NCBI GenBank assembly: GCA_027922465.2
Contig: BQMF02000379.1
Location: 62,001 to 126,000, forward strand
Direction: 5' to 3'
DNA length: 64,000 nt
Source of the DNA: Turritopsis dohrnii
Lineage: Eukaryota; Cnidaria; Hydrozoa; Anthoathecata; Oceaniidae
The notes below the pieces were generated by a model. That model worked only from the letters and a program-made list of their open reading frames with translations, searched no databases and had not been told where the DNA came from. How positions within the stretch are numbered: the first letter of the stretch is position 1; the number at the start of each line of letters is the position of its first letter. The position numbers and the translations under genes were made by a program. Of this stretch, positions 32,341-45,821 are shown piece after piece.

Positions 32341-33475
32341 GATGGATGCAAAGTAAGTTTGTGTTTTCCCCTTTTATTTTCTTTAGTTTGTTTGTTTTGT
32401 TTTAATTATTAATTTTTTTATTTAATTTAAATACAGAACAAATAAACAAAGATGAATGTGAGTTTAGATTCAAAATTATTTATTCACACATATCTCTACT
32501 CTAGATATATTTGTAAATTTGAGGAAAAAGAACATAATTTCGTGATTTTTTTATTATCTTTGCCTTGCTAAACTCTGAACTTTACTCAGAGTTGTTGATT
32601 TTGTCTTGATTACTTGAAAAACTTGTTATGTATTTTAAACATGGTACACTGGTCGTGATAAAGAACTACAGAGTTTGCTACTTACGTCGTTACGTTAACT
32701 ATGATTTTTAGAAATTATTAGATATATACAATTATCTTGAGATATTTTGGTGATGATGACTGTTTGTATAGCTACAGTGTGTTTACTTATATACAGCTCA
32801 TTAATTGCTTGTATTTACAATAAAAAGACATAAAACAGTTAAGATAAAAAGAAATGAAAATTGGCAACAAATACCCAGGAAATCAAGTGATAAGAACATA
32901 AGAAAGAGAAACTGCATAAATGTAGTAAACTGTTTGTATTGTGTGCTTTTTGGTAGGAAAGTTAATAAATTTTGATCAACGTCATGAGAAATATACTCTG
33001 AACATGTTGCATGGCTTCAGCTGTCCTGTTTATAGTCATCTCCATTATAGCTTGAAATAGAAAGTATTTTGTTGTGTTTACAGTTTTGCTTTAGTATGTA
33101 TGGACTGTATGATCTACAACAATAGATGGAAATACTTCAGATTGCTAGTTTGAACATTGACTAGACTTTGTCATATGATTTTGTTTTGTCATGTTTATTA
33201 TCTACCCAAAAAATGATATGATTGTTTTGCATTTACTTGCATTTGCCTTTCTCCTTTGTCCTGTTAATTTGACCATAGAATTTAATTAAGATTTCATGAT
33301 CTGTATTTTATTTAGAAATTGAAAAATCAGTTAATTTAATGGTTAAAGGAATGATTTACTATATATCATACTAATTTACTATAATGTAACATATCTTAAT
33401 TTTTAATTGTTCATTTTCTGTCTTTTTAGAAACATCAAAATTAACAGCATGAACACCTCTACAGCAAATTAATTT
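32341..33475. other. no clear gene
   Basis: AT-rich spacer between a hAT-like fragment and repeat copy C. No supported coding segment. Confidence 0.5.
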
Positions 33476-34632
33476 CCCCCGCAGCGAGCGTAAGCGAGCG
33501 AGGAGGCATAGTAGTTTCACGAGATAGGCAAATGTCAGTTTCCGATTTTGTTCTTCATCATCATCATCTTCATCCTCTAACCTTCGTGTTGACGTTACAC
33601 GGTGGAATACAATTATTAGCTGACTTTGCTTTTTTCCCGTTTCAAAGCATGGTACTGTAAGTGGGAGAGACAGAATGTTTTTTCGTATCTCTTTCCTAAT
33701 TTATTATTATGTTATACTATGTTATTTAGGAAGATATTATGCTAAAATTACTTAGACATTTTTCGTGTTACTTTTGTGATGTTTTAGTGAAGTGAACGAA
33801 AAGGATTTTGAAGCACAGCTTGAAATCCGAAATTTTGCTAACCATACACATACATTTTATTTTTGTATAAATTTTTACTCTAAATTTTTCTTTCAATAAT
33901 TTTGTTTAATGCACTGATTTTTGGCGGATGTTACCTTCAAAAGATTTTAATTGGATTTCTGTGTATACAAGAAAGCCATATTACAAATTGTCGTTTTTCG
34001 TGTTTTTCTTCTTTGACTGTCTTCCCAACCTAGTGTGATCTTGATCAATAAAACCTATATATTTTTTTCTTGTTTTTTTTATGTAAACTTTGGCTATTTT
34101 TTGTTTTAAATCAAAGTTTGAAGCGCAATGGATTTTTCGCTTTAATTTTTTTTTTGAAAAAGTTTTTTTTTTGGCTCTTACAGAATGTTTTTAACAAATT
34201 TTATTTTAATTATAAAAATTATAAAATATGTATCCATGGTTTCAATTCACACATTTCTCTTGTTTGTAGCAAACACTTTCTGATATTTATTAAGCCTTAT
34301 TTACACTTTTTGAAAGGTATATTAGCAGCAGTGTAACTTAGACCTAAGAGATAACAAAAAGTAACAAAGTTTTGTGCATATTTTCATCTGTTTAAGTGTA
34401 GATCTATTTGGTTTGCATATTGCAAGTTGGTTTTGAAATGCCGAAATCTGATTTTGTGGAAATATTTAAGCATATAACTTTGCCTCATATCAGGTCCCAA
34501 ATCAACCCAAACATTCTTTTTTCGCCCAAAAACTTGTTTTCGTTTCCGCTGTTAATGTATAGCTTGCTGTCTGTACAAATTGGAATGCTTGAGCGCGGGG
34601 TGATTTTTAGCTAAATCTACATGCTAGTTTAA
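33476..34632 (+). repeat. 1.15-kb interspersed repeat, copy C
   Basis: Nearly the full length of copy A with the same order and ends; GCGCGGGGTGATTTTTAGCT replaces the usual GGGGGCA near the right end. Confidence 0.85.
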
Positions 34633-34789
34633 TTAAGTCTGGAGCTAAAATTTTCTTGAAAGTGAGCATGCTAGGAAGTTTTTTGTCAACAGAAGGAAAA
34701 TGTAATCGTACATTTTATTGGATATAGAAGACTATTTTTTTGACTTTGTACATAAAAGACGTTGACATTTTATATTATGTTGTATTTAT

Positions 34790-35012
34790 TTTTGTTGTGC
34801 TAATATCGAATAAAGTTTTAAATTTTTGCGTCCATCCTTATGGCTCTGTGGTTGCAATGAATGAAAGGTAATTTTGGTGTCTGGGGTACACATTTTTGGA
34901 CGGCATTTTTTCGGAAATCGGGTTGTCCCAAATAAAAATCGGGAATCGGAATACTTATTGGAATCCGAAAAGTTGAGCTGTACCTACAAAATATTTCTGC
35001 GTCCACCCCTGC
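34790..35012 (-). mobile_element. hAT-like terminal fragment
   Basis: The inverse of CAGGGG(T/C)GGACGCAG...TAGGTAC.GCTCAA. The same ~200 bases recur at 39314-39500 and 54971-55140. Confidence 0.65.
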
Positions 35013-35029
35013 CATATATGTAAGAAATA

Positions 35030-36095
35030 TGTGATTCTTATGTTATCATCGAAGAGAAAACCGTTGAAGAAGTAATCGTTTCTAAATGTATATTGTTGAT
35101 GTAGAGAGAAAATGCTGAGGAGGAAACTGCTGAGGAGGAAGTACGGATCTTTGAAGATGCACTTGTTGATGCAGATGTATAAAATTATGATGACAACTCC
35201 TCACTTGTTTCGTTAAGAAATGACAACAACTAAGGTCAAGTAAAATTGATTATGAGGATAGCGTCGCCTTGCCAAAAAGTCAACACGGAAGGCGGAAAAT
35301 CCATGATATTTTACTAAAAAATAGATTAATGCGGGTTTTGGTTTAATGTATTTTTTCCTTGTCAAGTTCGATTCTCGGCAGGGGACATAAAGTCTCAAAC
35401 ATTATCTTTGACTTCGAAATTTCCCTAGTTTAAGATATGGTAAGATAAAAGGAACATAGCAATGTAATAACCTAACATATTTTGCACATGCATGCAAATA
35501 ACAAACAAAACAACAATGTGAATTAATATATAACAAGAGCCTCATGGCACTAACACGATTGCAACACCATAAATCATAAAGATGCCTTTATGGAAATGCT
35601 GCACTCAAAGGTACTGAAGCACAAAAAAACGTTTCAAAACTTTTTCATCTTAAAGAACAGTTTCAAGGTGAAACAAAAGAAAGCTTACAGTGTTGCTGTA
35701 GTATTTAAATTTGAATTATTATTAACTTATTAATCCAGAATTATAATTGGGTTTACATGGACTAACAAACTTTGTAAATTATATATAATGACACAGTAAA
35801 CTGTTTTAAAGTATCTATGATTTTTCATTTCAAACTTTGTTCCAAGGTTGAGATGTGAAAAGACAACGAATCATAACAAGATTCCAGTGTATCTTCAAAA
35901 GCTTCACCAAAAACACAGCATTATTGTGAGGAATTGTCATAGAATTTGATACATCCTAATCAACAAGCTACATCTGTATCTTTAGAGATTGTTAATTCTG
36001 CAACGGTTTCCTCCTCAACATTCTCTACATGAACAATGTCCCTTTAGAAATGATTACTTCTTCAACGGTTTCGTCCTCGATAATAGTCACAAATT
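35030..36095. repeat. inverted pair of an acidic coding-like segment
   Basis: 35030-35180 on plus and 35960-36095 on minus share AAACCGTTGAAGAAGTAATC and the following bases. On their own strand both give Glu/Val-rich fragments (ETVEEVI, AEEETAEEE) broken by stops. The 780-base interval between them has no gene. Confidence 0.5.
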
Positions 36096-37763
36096 TCTGC
36101 CAATACTTTATGAATTATCTATGTTCACAAGCATCAATTTTCTTTTTCTTATGCACTCCTTGTGAATTGAATTTTTTACTTCAATAACCTTTTCCATTTT
36201 CATACTGAATATTGTTTACGTTCATTATGTTACCTGCTGGAAAATGATGAAACGTTAAAACATTATTCTGCTAAAGTCGAATAAATATATAAATGCATAA
36301 ATCACAAGTTTTTTATCCATCAATGTCTCCAGAATCAACATTTGTTAGAGAGTAAATCGAATTTCTGAAGCTTCTTCGAAAAAATAGTAGCCCAATGTAT
36401 ATCTATAAAAGCTGACTTCATCATATGGTATATAAATAAGGAATGAATAAACAGTCTTTCAGAAAAACTCATTGACTTCCGAAGCTTCCTTTTTCAGAAT
36501 GAATCTGTTTACATTTACTTGATTTACCACTTTAAAAATTAAATTATTCGAAAGCTTTCAATATACTAATCGAGATGGGACTGCTTAAAAACAGATATTG
36601 TGAAACAAGTGAAACGTCAGTGCTACTCAAATGATCAGGAAATTTTAAAAACTCGTATTACATCTGCCGGATTCAAGAGCTGGGTTTCTGCCAGTTAAAA
36701 AGGTTTTACAACAATAGATAGAATCAAAATAAATGGATACTTTTGAAAAAAGGCAAAAAATATATGTCCTTATTGTGGACCGGTTTCAAAAACATAGATA
36801 CAAATAAACAACGAAAATCAAAAATACTGATTAAATAAAACATCTTGTAAAAATTTGAGCTCATTTGGATGAATATTGAAGAAGTTATAAGGTTTTGAAA
36901 GTTTTCAAGTTTGATTAAATGTGACTTCACAACCTGACCACTCTTTTTGAAAGCTCAACAGAGACATGTGTTCACTCAAGTTGTTAATTCTTCTTTCATT
37001 GCTTCATGTTGTTTCGGACGTATTTCTGATATCTTTGGTTTAGTTGTTATCTACAGTGGCTTATTGCCAAGCTTTTGGATGCAACAATAAGCAACAAAGA
37101 ACCAAACGAAAAGGGAAAAAGATTTCGTATTTTAAGTTTCAAACATAAAGTAATGAAATGAAAAATGAAAATAAATAGGTAGTGTAAACACACATAATGA
37201 TGATCCTTCTGAATATTTCCTTTCACTGACGAAGTTCATTTAACCTGGGCTGTTTCTCCATCTCGAAGCTTTTAAATAAAGTAGTCTCGTTAAAATAGGA
37301 GGGGAAGTCAAAACACACCATCGTCGGAGATCAGTGGGAAACTGAAAAGTTATTAGCCATACATTCAGCACAACCGAACCGAAAACAGCCACAATAATAG
37401 AGAAAAGAGAAAAATATAAGTTGTTTTACAGTGGTATCGCTGTAAATATTTTTGACAAAAGTCAATTCACTGTGGACATTTTTAAACGATATAATGAAAT
37501 AAGTAGGCCATTATGATGTGCATGATTCTTCATGGTCCATTTTCACGCATTCCTAGCAATTGCTCTCTTTTTCTCTGTTTCATAAAACATTTAATTTAGT
37601 TACATCGCGTATTTGGGAAGTATGGATGTGTATTTTCACATCAAGAAACTTTGTTTATTTTTTGCATTCGAAATTTGAAAGACTGTTCAGAATTAGCAAC
37701 ACAGACAATATTTCTTCCTATTAATGTCACTATATTATCTTACCAGAAAAAAATATTTTTCAA
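36096..37763. other. no clear gene
   Basis: AT-rich with no supported feature before the Helitron pair. Confidence 0.5.
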
Positions 37764-38264
37764 TCTATATATTAATAGCCGATTCTCTGTCTGTCTGTCT
37801 GTCTGTTTGTTTGTTTGTTTGTAAGTCACGCAAAATGGTAGATGTGAACTGCAAAAGAGAGTCAGCAATGTAAGATCACACATAAATTATTTCTCTTCTT
37901 GTGAGCGACGTCAGTGTGAAACCATTGTATTGAGACCCTAATCGAATGTGACGTTTAGGGAAAATTATCTCCGTAACCAATAGGGATAACTGACGTTTTT
38001 TGGAGTCCGCGATACAGGCGATGGGGTGACAAAAAATTTGGGTCTAATTTTTTTGGGGAGGAGTCTGTGACGTCATCAAAATCTTTGGACAATGATATCT
38101 CTGTAACGTTTGATCGTAGCGGAACGATCCCATACATTTTTTTGATCAGTTTTTCGAGCTCTACAACATGGGAACACTTTCGGTTGCCAATTCTTTAATT
38201 TTATTTTTCGTGAAGTCAACTCATGCTGAACATGGGCGGCGAACGACGCCGCCTTGGCGGCTAG
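37764..38264 (+). mobile_element. non-autonomous Helitron 1
   Basis: It starts TCTATATATTAATAGCC (5' TC) and ends with the hairpin GCCGCC-TT-GGCGG followed by CTAG. It contains a GTCT/GTTT microsatellite near the left end and the GTGACGTCATCAAAAT segment shared with 4337-4504. The preceding base is A, as expected for A/T insertion. Confidence 0.85.
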
Positions 38265-39174
38265 TCTATATATTAATAGCCGATTCCCTGTCTGTTTGTT
38301 TGTTTGTTTGTTTGTAAGTCACGCAAAATGGTAGATTGAGTTGTGAGCGAAATTATTTCTTTTTTTGTGTGCGACGTGAGTTCGAAGCAAATACATTGCA
38401 ACCCCAATCGAACGTGACTTTCTTTGGCTGATGAACTAATAGGAATAACGTTTTGTTTTTATTATTATTGTCAGTTTTATATTCCACGTTGACTTGGCTT
38501 TGAAAACAATACATCAACTAAATACAAAGAAACTGATTAAACATTTTGGACAAAAAGCAGCAGTGGCAGAACGTGGCAGCATGTTCGGTTTGCTACTAAC
38601 TCTTGCCTGACTGTCTGAGACGGGTGAACTTTTTTTTTGAGCAATCAAAATGTTTAAAAACCGATAGGTAAAAAAAGAGTATCATAAAACAAAATGTTTT
38701 TTTTTTTGCTTTTCTTTTAATAATTTAATTTCTTCTTTTAATTGTTAAGCGTTCTGATCGAACGTTTTTTTATTCTATTTCTTCATTTAGCACGTGCCTT
38801 TTTTCTCTCCTCCCGTGTGAACTTTTTAAGAAGAGAAACCATTTTCCCCTTGTTTGATAGCACCCATGTTAGAGCGCGTAACTTTTTTAAAACAAAAGCT
38901 AATAAAAAGTTAAAGTTTTTTCTCCCTACGTTTTGAGTGTATTGTTGTACTGATCAAGGATTGTTTTAAAAAATAAATAAGTAACACATCATGAAATTTG
39001 GGCTTTTTTGGAACCATTGTTTAAACTGATATTTGATATTTGATTTCGAATCTGCCTCTGGCTGAACACAGGTTGTACGAACCGTTTTTCAAGAAATATG
39101 AGGTTTACTGGGGTCTCCGGGGTGACACAGAGCAGGTGCACATGGGCGGCAAGCGACGCCGCCTTGGCGGCTAG
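38265..39174 (+). mobile_element. non-autonomous Helitron 2, head to tail with the first
   Basis: It begins TCTATATATTAATAGCC directly after the CTAG of the first copy and ends with the same hairpin and CTAG; the next base is T. The internal sequence differs from the first copy except near the ends, so it is a distinct subfamily. No ORF of note. Confidence 0.85.
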
Positions 39175-39434
39175 TTATACATTATTGGACTAGAAAACAA
39201 TCCTGTTTAATGAATTTATATAGGGTATTACCTTGAAAGAATACTCCTGTAATAATGTAAATGATTGTCAAATGAATATGTTTATGTTTGTTTATGACTA
39301 GGGCTAAAAAGCATCAGGGGCGGATGCAGCATTATTTTATAGGTACGGCTCAACCTTGTGGATTCCAATAAGAATTCCGATTCTCCGATTTGTTTCGGAA
39401 AAACCCGATTTACGGACAAATGCATCCCAAAAAT

Positions 39435-39465
<31 letters not shown>
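39435..39465 (+). repeat. 31-base G homopolymer
   Basis: An unbroken run of 31 G. The sister sequence at 55080 has only five G at this place. Such runs fold into G-quadruplexes and are prone to length errors in sequencing. Confidence 0.9.
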
Positions 39466-39468
<3 letters not shown>

Positions 39469-40257
39469 GGAGATCAACGTTCATTTCCAGTTAGCTACTT
39501 TAAACCCCCAACACTAAAATTAGCCTACATTAAACATTTTAACCAAAGATGGATAGAAGAATAGAAGCTGAATACAATAGTTTATTTAAGATTAACACAG
39601 CATATACATAACAAAATAATTACAGTATTATAGTATTAACTGCATCATTATATTAAACGTCTAAAAATATACCAAACAAACTATACGATTACACGTTCCT
39701 TTCCTTGCACGAAGTATTTACTAGCAATCTCATTTTCAAAAGCAAATTTATTTCATTCAAGCAGAACAGAGCACAAAATTGAAGTAAGAGGCTAAAAAAC
39801 AGTATTTAAAAAAATATAACGAAAATTGGCACCATAAATTTTGTCAAAATTGAACTCACTAATAATGCAGTTTTCCTATAAATTCATGGTGCTATTCCAA
39901 GTTATAATTTTCCGCCCTCTATGTTGATTTCGTCTTGCACTCCTCCTTGACTTCTTCCTCTTCTCGGCATCCTTTCCACATACACCTCTAGCACTTCATT
40001 AAATCTAGGTCGATCTGTTGATGTTTGTGCTAAAAGACAAAAGTTGAACAAATTCAAAGTTCAAATATCTTATATATGGTGAATTAGAATTAGCATGAAG
40101 TCTCCCACCATTTATAAAATAGTATGTTCTCACGGAATATACAGTGAATATAGTCAAGACATACCAAAACAGAACTGTCCCTTAAAATAATTCTTCCTAT
40201 TCTACTTGTATGTTTTCAGTAGACAAACGACCACACTCCGCAAAACAAAATCCTCTC

Positions 40258-40488
40258 TTAAGACAAAGGCTTCTTAGTAGAATCATAACAGGCTTTATCA
40301 TCAAGTATAGGAAAAAATTTGTTTCTCGTTATTTCTTCTAAAATCTGGTTAGATATCAAATTCCCACAATACTGATTCAAATCACTTAGAAATGGAAGTA
40401 TATAGTATTCTTTTTCTAGATAATTCCAAATCACATCTATACAATTTAATGCAAACTTATATCCATTGAATTCTACCATTTGTTTCAT
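40258..40488 (-). pseudogene. hAT transposase fragment (DUF4371-like)
   Basis: It reads GNLISNQILEEITRNKFFPI then LDDKACYDSTKKPLS, which matches the E-I-x-x-N-K-F-F-x-I-x-x-D-E-A-x-D-x-S-x-x-x-x-L-S block of ZMYM/DUF4371-type hAT transposases. The first acidic catalytic region is thus present (DDKA). Other transposase parts are not readable. It lies inside the 3.2-kb inverted-repeat element, supporting a hAT origin. Confidence 0.6.
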
Positions 40489-42540
40489 TCAATTATCAAT
40501 CTTGACATGCATGGAATAAAACTACCAGAACATAAAGACCTTGTCAACACACCAAACATTTCTTTGATTAAAGCTGATTTCCTACCAAGAAAGAGTAAAT
40601 GGGGAATTTCAAAACCAACAGAATAAGCATCTAGCTATTTCAACTGAAATCTGTTTTGTCTTTTCAAACTCAAAAACATTGTCAATAAATGATTTTATAT
40701 CCTGGGGAGAAGCTGTAGAGGACGTGTCATGTGGGTTGTAACATCATCATCCAATAATGCTAATTCTTCATGGCTTTCCTTAGCTTTGTCTGTAGAAGAA
40801 GATAAACTCAATTGGCATGTTGAAAATATATCATGAGAAATTTGTTCAATCTTGGGCAACTATTCCTTCTAAGCTGAAGGTTTTCTTTGAATCTTAGATA
40901 TTCCTGCGATTCCCTATCTTTTATAAAGAAACCCAGGAACCAACAGAACATAGTGATTATGTGAAAAGTGCTTGAGATTGATGTCACCTCAAAACAAAAA
41001 AAATATGGATTGTGAGATTAGATTCTTCCAGCTTACACTAACAGACGACACTAACAGCATTTGGTTTCAATTTTATCCACAATGGGTGCATGACTTATGT
41101 AAGATTGGTGAAAGTCCCAACAAAGACAAGACAGAACACCAATTTTGTTCCTCGCAAATTTGTATTGCTTGTTCCTCATTAACCCTCATAAACTCACTGC
41201 TGAATTTTCTCCAAATAAAACTTACAACACATAGCTATACGAATGCTCATCATCAGTGAAAAATCTCAAAATAATTGCATATGTATATCTAATGACATTA
41301 AATATCACAAAATAAAGTTAATGTATACATGCAAACTCTGTAGTTTTTGATCACCACCAAAAGTTACCATGTTTAAAAAACATAATAAGTTTGTGTAGTA
41401 AGCAAGTGCAACGATTCTGTGTAAAATCCCAAACAGGAGTTTAGCAAGGCAAAAAATAATAAATAAAAAGAAGCTTCAAAATTTATAAAATTTTGTTTTT
41501 CGTCAAAGTTACAAATATAAAAAGCCATGCATATGAAGGAAAATAATAAAAAAAGTATTGAATCCGCATTCACAGATACTTTCAGAAAAGCTTTTTTGTT
41601 GTTGTTTTTCGGTCATTAATTAAATAATGAATAATTAAAAAACAAACTAACACTGACGTTTACAAAGTAAAATATAAAGAAAAACATAAACTTACTTTAA
41701 AGCAATGACTGTGCATCCAACGTGATGTCTCCTACCACACTACTCTCCTGTATTTCTCAGCTGTAAAGTCCTTTTTCAAGGCTTTACCTACCTGATTCAT
41801 GCATTCATTGAAACACAAAAACCTTTAGGAGAAAAATTTCTTCATCAGTATGGGTAAATTTAAAGATTCTATTGCCATATTATCGTTGAGATTAAGCGCT
41901 TCAAAAACTATTTCTCTATGCGTCACGTCCGATTCAGGCAAATTGAGAAAGAGGTTCATAGGATGATGCCCGTGTGCGAGTTTTGAGCCGTATTTGCTTA
42001 CTCTACCGAGAACCGAAAGATTTAAAGCCTAGGGATTTGTTCTGATACTTATTATCGTTTTGCGTACTTTTGGCACAACAGCCGCACTTTTAAAACAAAT
42101 GGAAAACCGAAAGAAGTACTATGAAGCTGGGATTAGGGGTATTTGTGTCCAACTACCGTAAAATCAGGACTTGAGCAGTAACCTTGAGCCGTATCGAAGA
42201 GCTGCAATAAGGCTCAAAACTGTTAGTTATAACCCCTATCATCATTGATCAAAAGAAGATTTTAGAGCCGTAAGGAGGAACAATACAGCAGTGGGGTTTG
42301 CAGTTATAGCTTACCTAAAAATTGCGAGTCAAATGGGGCGCCAACAAATAATGCGCTAATGCATAAAAAACCTATTTTCAAACGACGCCGTTATCTCGCA
42401 TGATTGCGACACACGGCGTCAAAAATAGACAAACAGACACAGAAGCACGGCAGTAGATCATTTAGTAATCATTCTCTTGACTAAATTTTGCTACGGCTTG
42501 AGCCGTATGAGCCGTACCCTGCGTCCGCCCCTGAACATAT

Positions 42541-42800
42541 GTACAAAAAACGGTTTACAAAATTTAAGATTTCAAGCTGTGCTTCTAATCTACATCATTT
42601 TTATCCACATTATTCCCTTCACTAAAATTCCACAAAAGCTAATATGAAATAATCTAAAGCAATAATAATAAACGAAAAAGTATCTAGTACAACAACAACC
42701 GTGCCCCCATGTTTTGAAACGGGAAAAAGCAACGTCAGCAAATTATTAGCTCGATACGCATGCGTGACTTTCCCGTTTCTGGGAACACCTATAAAACAAA
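42541..42800 (-). repeat. 1.15-kb repeat, diverged partial copy D
   Basis: On the minus strand GCTTTTTCCCGTTTCAAAAC and GAAGCACAGCTTGAAATC keep the order seen in copies A-C, at lower identity. Confidence 0.6.
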
Positions 42801-43379
42801 GGGTATTTTAATAACGATTCTCACTAACGTTCCAATCGTTAATAAAATAGTGTCACAGTCATTATGTTAAAAAACGAGTAGAAAATATTTGTTTCTTGTA
42901 GAAGTTCATAAAATGAATGAATGTGGTAAATTGAAGATAAAATACACGAACGCGCGGGAAAAAATGAATGCGCGTGGGTGACGCTATCCTCATAATCAAA
43001 TTAACTTGGCCTAATGGAGGAAAAATTGCACCTGGGCACTATTGATCAAGTCTTTGTATAGTCAACTTGATCTAGAAAAACTTGAAGGATTGTTGAAATC
43101 TCAAATTGTAAACAACATGTCTATTTCATTTTCCCAAGTGACCCCATATTTCCACAGAATTGCCCGTAGGCCGCTTTCCTAAAATTATTGCCATTGAAAT
43201 ACCACTTCTAAGCTCTTGTGTAAAATCTTTCACTTTGATATTGAAAAGCAAACAATCTCTGTTTGAACAGCAACTTACGAATTGCGAATTGTTTGACACA
43301 ATTTTTTCAATAGTTTACGTATATAAATATTAAATATATCCTAAATTTGGAATGAACGTTTTACAAATTTTGCACAGGC

Positions 43380-44933
43380 ATTCAACAGGCCTTTAAAACT
43401 TTATTTTTGATCGAAATATTTCGACATTTGAGGAATTCTTTAGATCATTTGGGAGGAGTTCTAAAATTTTTGGGCGCAGATGGCCAACTGAATTTATTCC
43501 ATAGTGAACAGACTTAATTTTTCGACTGCGAATAAGCCTTAGGCGTCTGAGATTATAATTAAACGGGTTATTTAGTGGCAACACATCGGTCATGATATCG
43601 CTAGCTTTTGAAGTTTCTTATGGTGGACTGTGACAGACTTATCAAGATCTAATAGCTCTTCAAACGTTAATGACTTGCCATTATAAACTATTCGAAGACA
43701 TTTCTCATGAAGTCTATTAATTCTTTGGTTTATTTCCCTTTTATGAAACATCCAAACAATGGAGCAGTAACCAAATTGTGCTGTGAAAAATGAATTCATT
43801 AATATTTTCTTTTTATGTTTGGACATGGATGGTGCTATTCTTGACAATGCATGGATTTTAGAACTGGCTTTTTTACATATATTATTCATATGTTCATCAA
43901 ATTTAAGTTTGTGATCTATTTTTGTTCCCATTATTTTTTCGAATTTGCTATTTTTGATTCTGGCATTTTCATTGATTCTCATTGCGACTGGTTGACCTTA
44001 CTAAGAAGCAGATGGCATTTTTCTTCATTTGCTTTCATTTGATTAACTAAAAACCATGAAAATAAACGGTTTGAAATCTTTTCAAGTGATGATATTAAAT
44101 CTTCTACAGTTTCACCTTCAGCGTAAGGTGTTGTATCGTCAGCAAAGCTGGCGATATCAACGTCGTCCAAAATATAAGATAGATCAATCATAAAAATAAT
44201 TAATAGTGAAGGTCCCAGAATTGAACCCTGTGGTACTCCACGAGTTATTGTTTTCCAAGGGCTATGTGTGTTTTTGAACTTTTTTGTTTGTTTCCTATTT
44301 GATAGATAACTCTGGGCAAGTTTAAGGGATGCCATGTCAAATCCGTATGCTGCTAATTTTGCAATTATGAGATCATGGGAAAGACAATCAAATGCTTTCG
44401 AGAGATCAGTCAAAAGCGTGTCAAAAACGTTTCCGTCATCAAGGCATTTTCGCCATTTATCAATCATATGTAAAAGGGTGTGTTGAGTGCTGTGCTTTTT
44501 TTTAAAGCCACATTGAAATTTGGAAAAGATTTTGTCAAAAACAATAGAATTTGTGATTGCATAAACCTTTCATAAATTTTAGATAAATTTGGTATAATAA
44601 TACTTACTGGACGGTAATTTGATTTTTCAGCCCGATCTCCTTTTTTGAATACTGGTGTTATGTCAGCCATTTTTAAAGTGGATGGAAAAATGGATGTATC
44701 AGATGTTTCATTGATGCTGTCATGAAGGAAAATATATATAAAATAATAATATATAAAAATAAAAATATATCATAATTTTCTTTTATGATTTTTGTGGGTA
44801 TATCTGTATTCTGTGAATATTTTTTTATCTAAGTTTGAAATTTCCTTGAAAATTTCAAGCATAGTCACTTGCGAGAAGGAAAATGAATTTAAATGTGCAT
44901 GATGTCTCATTTTAATAGCTAAAATGCTCGGAT
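43380..44933 (-). pseudogene. CR1/L2-like LINE reverse transcriptase (3' part)
   Basis: Frames 44464-44670, 43979-44467, 43590-43982 and 43393-43593 read in order: ADITPVFKKGDRAEKSNYRP, LLTDLSKAFDCLSHDLII, GVPQGSILGPSLL, catalytic IASFADDTTPYA, then GTKIDHKLKFDEHMNNICKK, GYCSIVWMFHKR and a C-terminal HYGINSVGHL...LPNDLKNS...FRSKIKF. Breaks are small frameshifts between these blocks. The same LINE resumes at 54646 beyond a 9.7-kb insertion. No poly-A tail follows, in line with CR1/L2 elements. Confidence 0.85.
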
Positions 44934-45821
44934 CAGGGGCGGATCCAAGGGTGGTCAGATTGGTCGACCGACCTGGTAAAATCAAATCAAATCAAAAATT
45001 TTAAACGTGCGCAATTTAGTTCTTAGCTGTGTTGCACGCGCCGTGCCGATCAAATCTTCACGGGAATTAGCCTTGAGAAGTGATACGTCATGAAACACAG
45101 TCCATACTTTTTGATCACTCATTTTTCGATAGTCTCAGATCAATAAACGATTTTTCCGGCTGAATTAAACTTTGGAAATTGTACATAAGCGAGTAGGCTA
45201 AGGATCATGTTGCCCACTTTGAGTTTTCGAAGCCACTGCATTTTAACGCATTCCATTGGTTTAAAATCTTGAGAACAATAGATTGCTAAACAATTGACCT
45301 ATCAAGCCTCGGTTAAAATTTCACTTGTAGTTTTGGATAAGTGACTTTTGACCGTGTGTTTTTGGACCAATTGGTGCTTTGTCTTCCAGACTATAGTTTT
45401 TACAAATAGGTCAAGGTTATCGCCCTCGTGCAGTGAATTCTTAATCGAAGTAGGTTTGAAAAGGTGAAAGCTGCGTTTAATAGCAATGATTGTTATATAT
45501 ATATATGTATATATTAGCGGTTTACGAAGATTTGATAACAAATTTGTCGGCACGGATGAGTCACAATGTTTTGAATATGTAGGATTGTGGAAATCTGGCG
45601 AACTTTGCCAGTTTAAACAAGGTCTGTTTTTGATGTACAATGTGCATCGAAATTTTTACCACTTGAGCAGAGGTTGATGGCTAAGGTAAAGGATTTGTTT
45701 AGTTTGAATAGAATAATTTGATTTTGTGTATGATATAATTGATTTTTAATCTGTTTTGATAAGGAATTTGTGGTTTCTTTACATTTCTAAAATTAAAGAT
45801 GGCTGGTTGTTTATTATTTCA

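Larger units (their letters stand above)
39314..42532. mobile_element. hAT-type DNA transposon remnant, 3.2 kb
   Basis: The left end CAGGGGCGGATGCAGCA and the right end TGCGTCCGCCCCTG form inverted repeats, followed inward by GTACGGCTCAA on both sides. A minus-strand transposase trace lies at 40258-40488. I see no clear target duplication. Confidence 0.7.

Noticed and set aside
34818..35015. Minus-strand ORF with repeated PIP motifs
   Set aside because: It falls in a hAT-like terminal repeat whose other copies do not keep the frame.
39358..39564. ORF with a polyglycine run
   Set aside because: It is the reading of the 31-base G homopolymer inside a hAT-like end.
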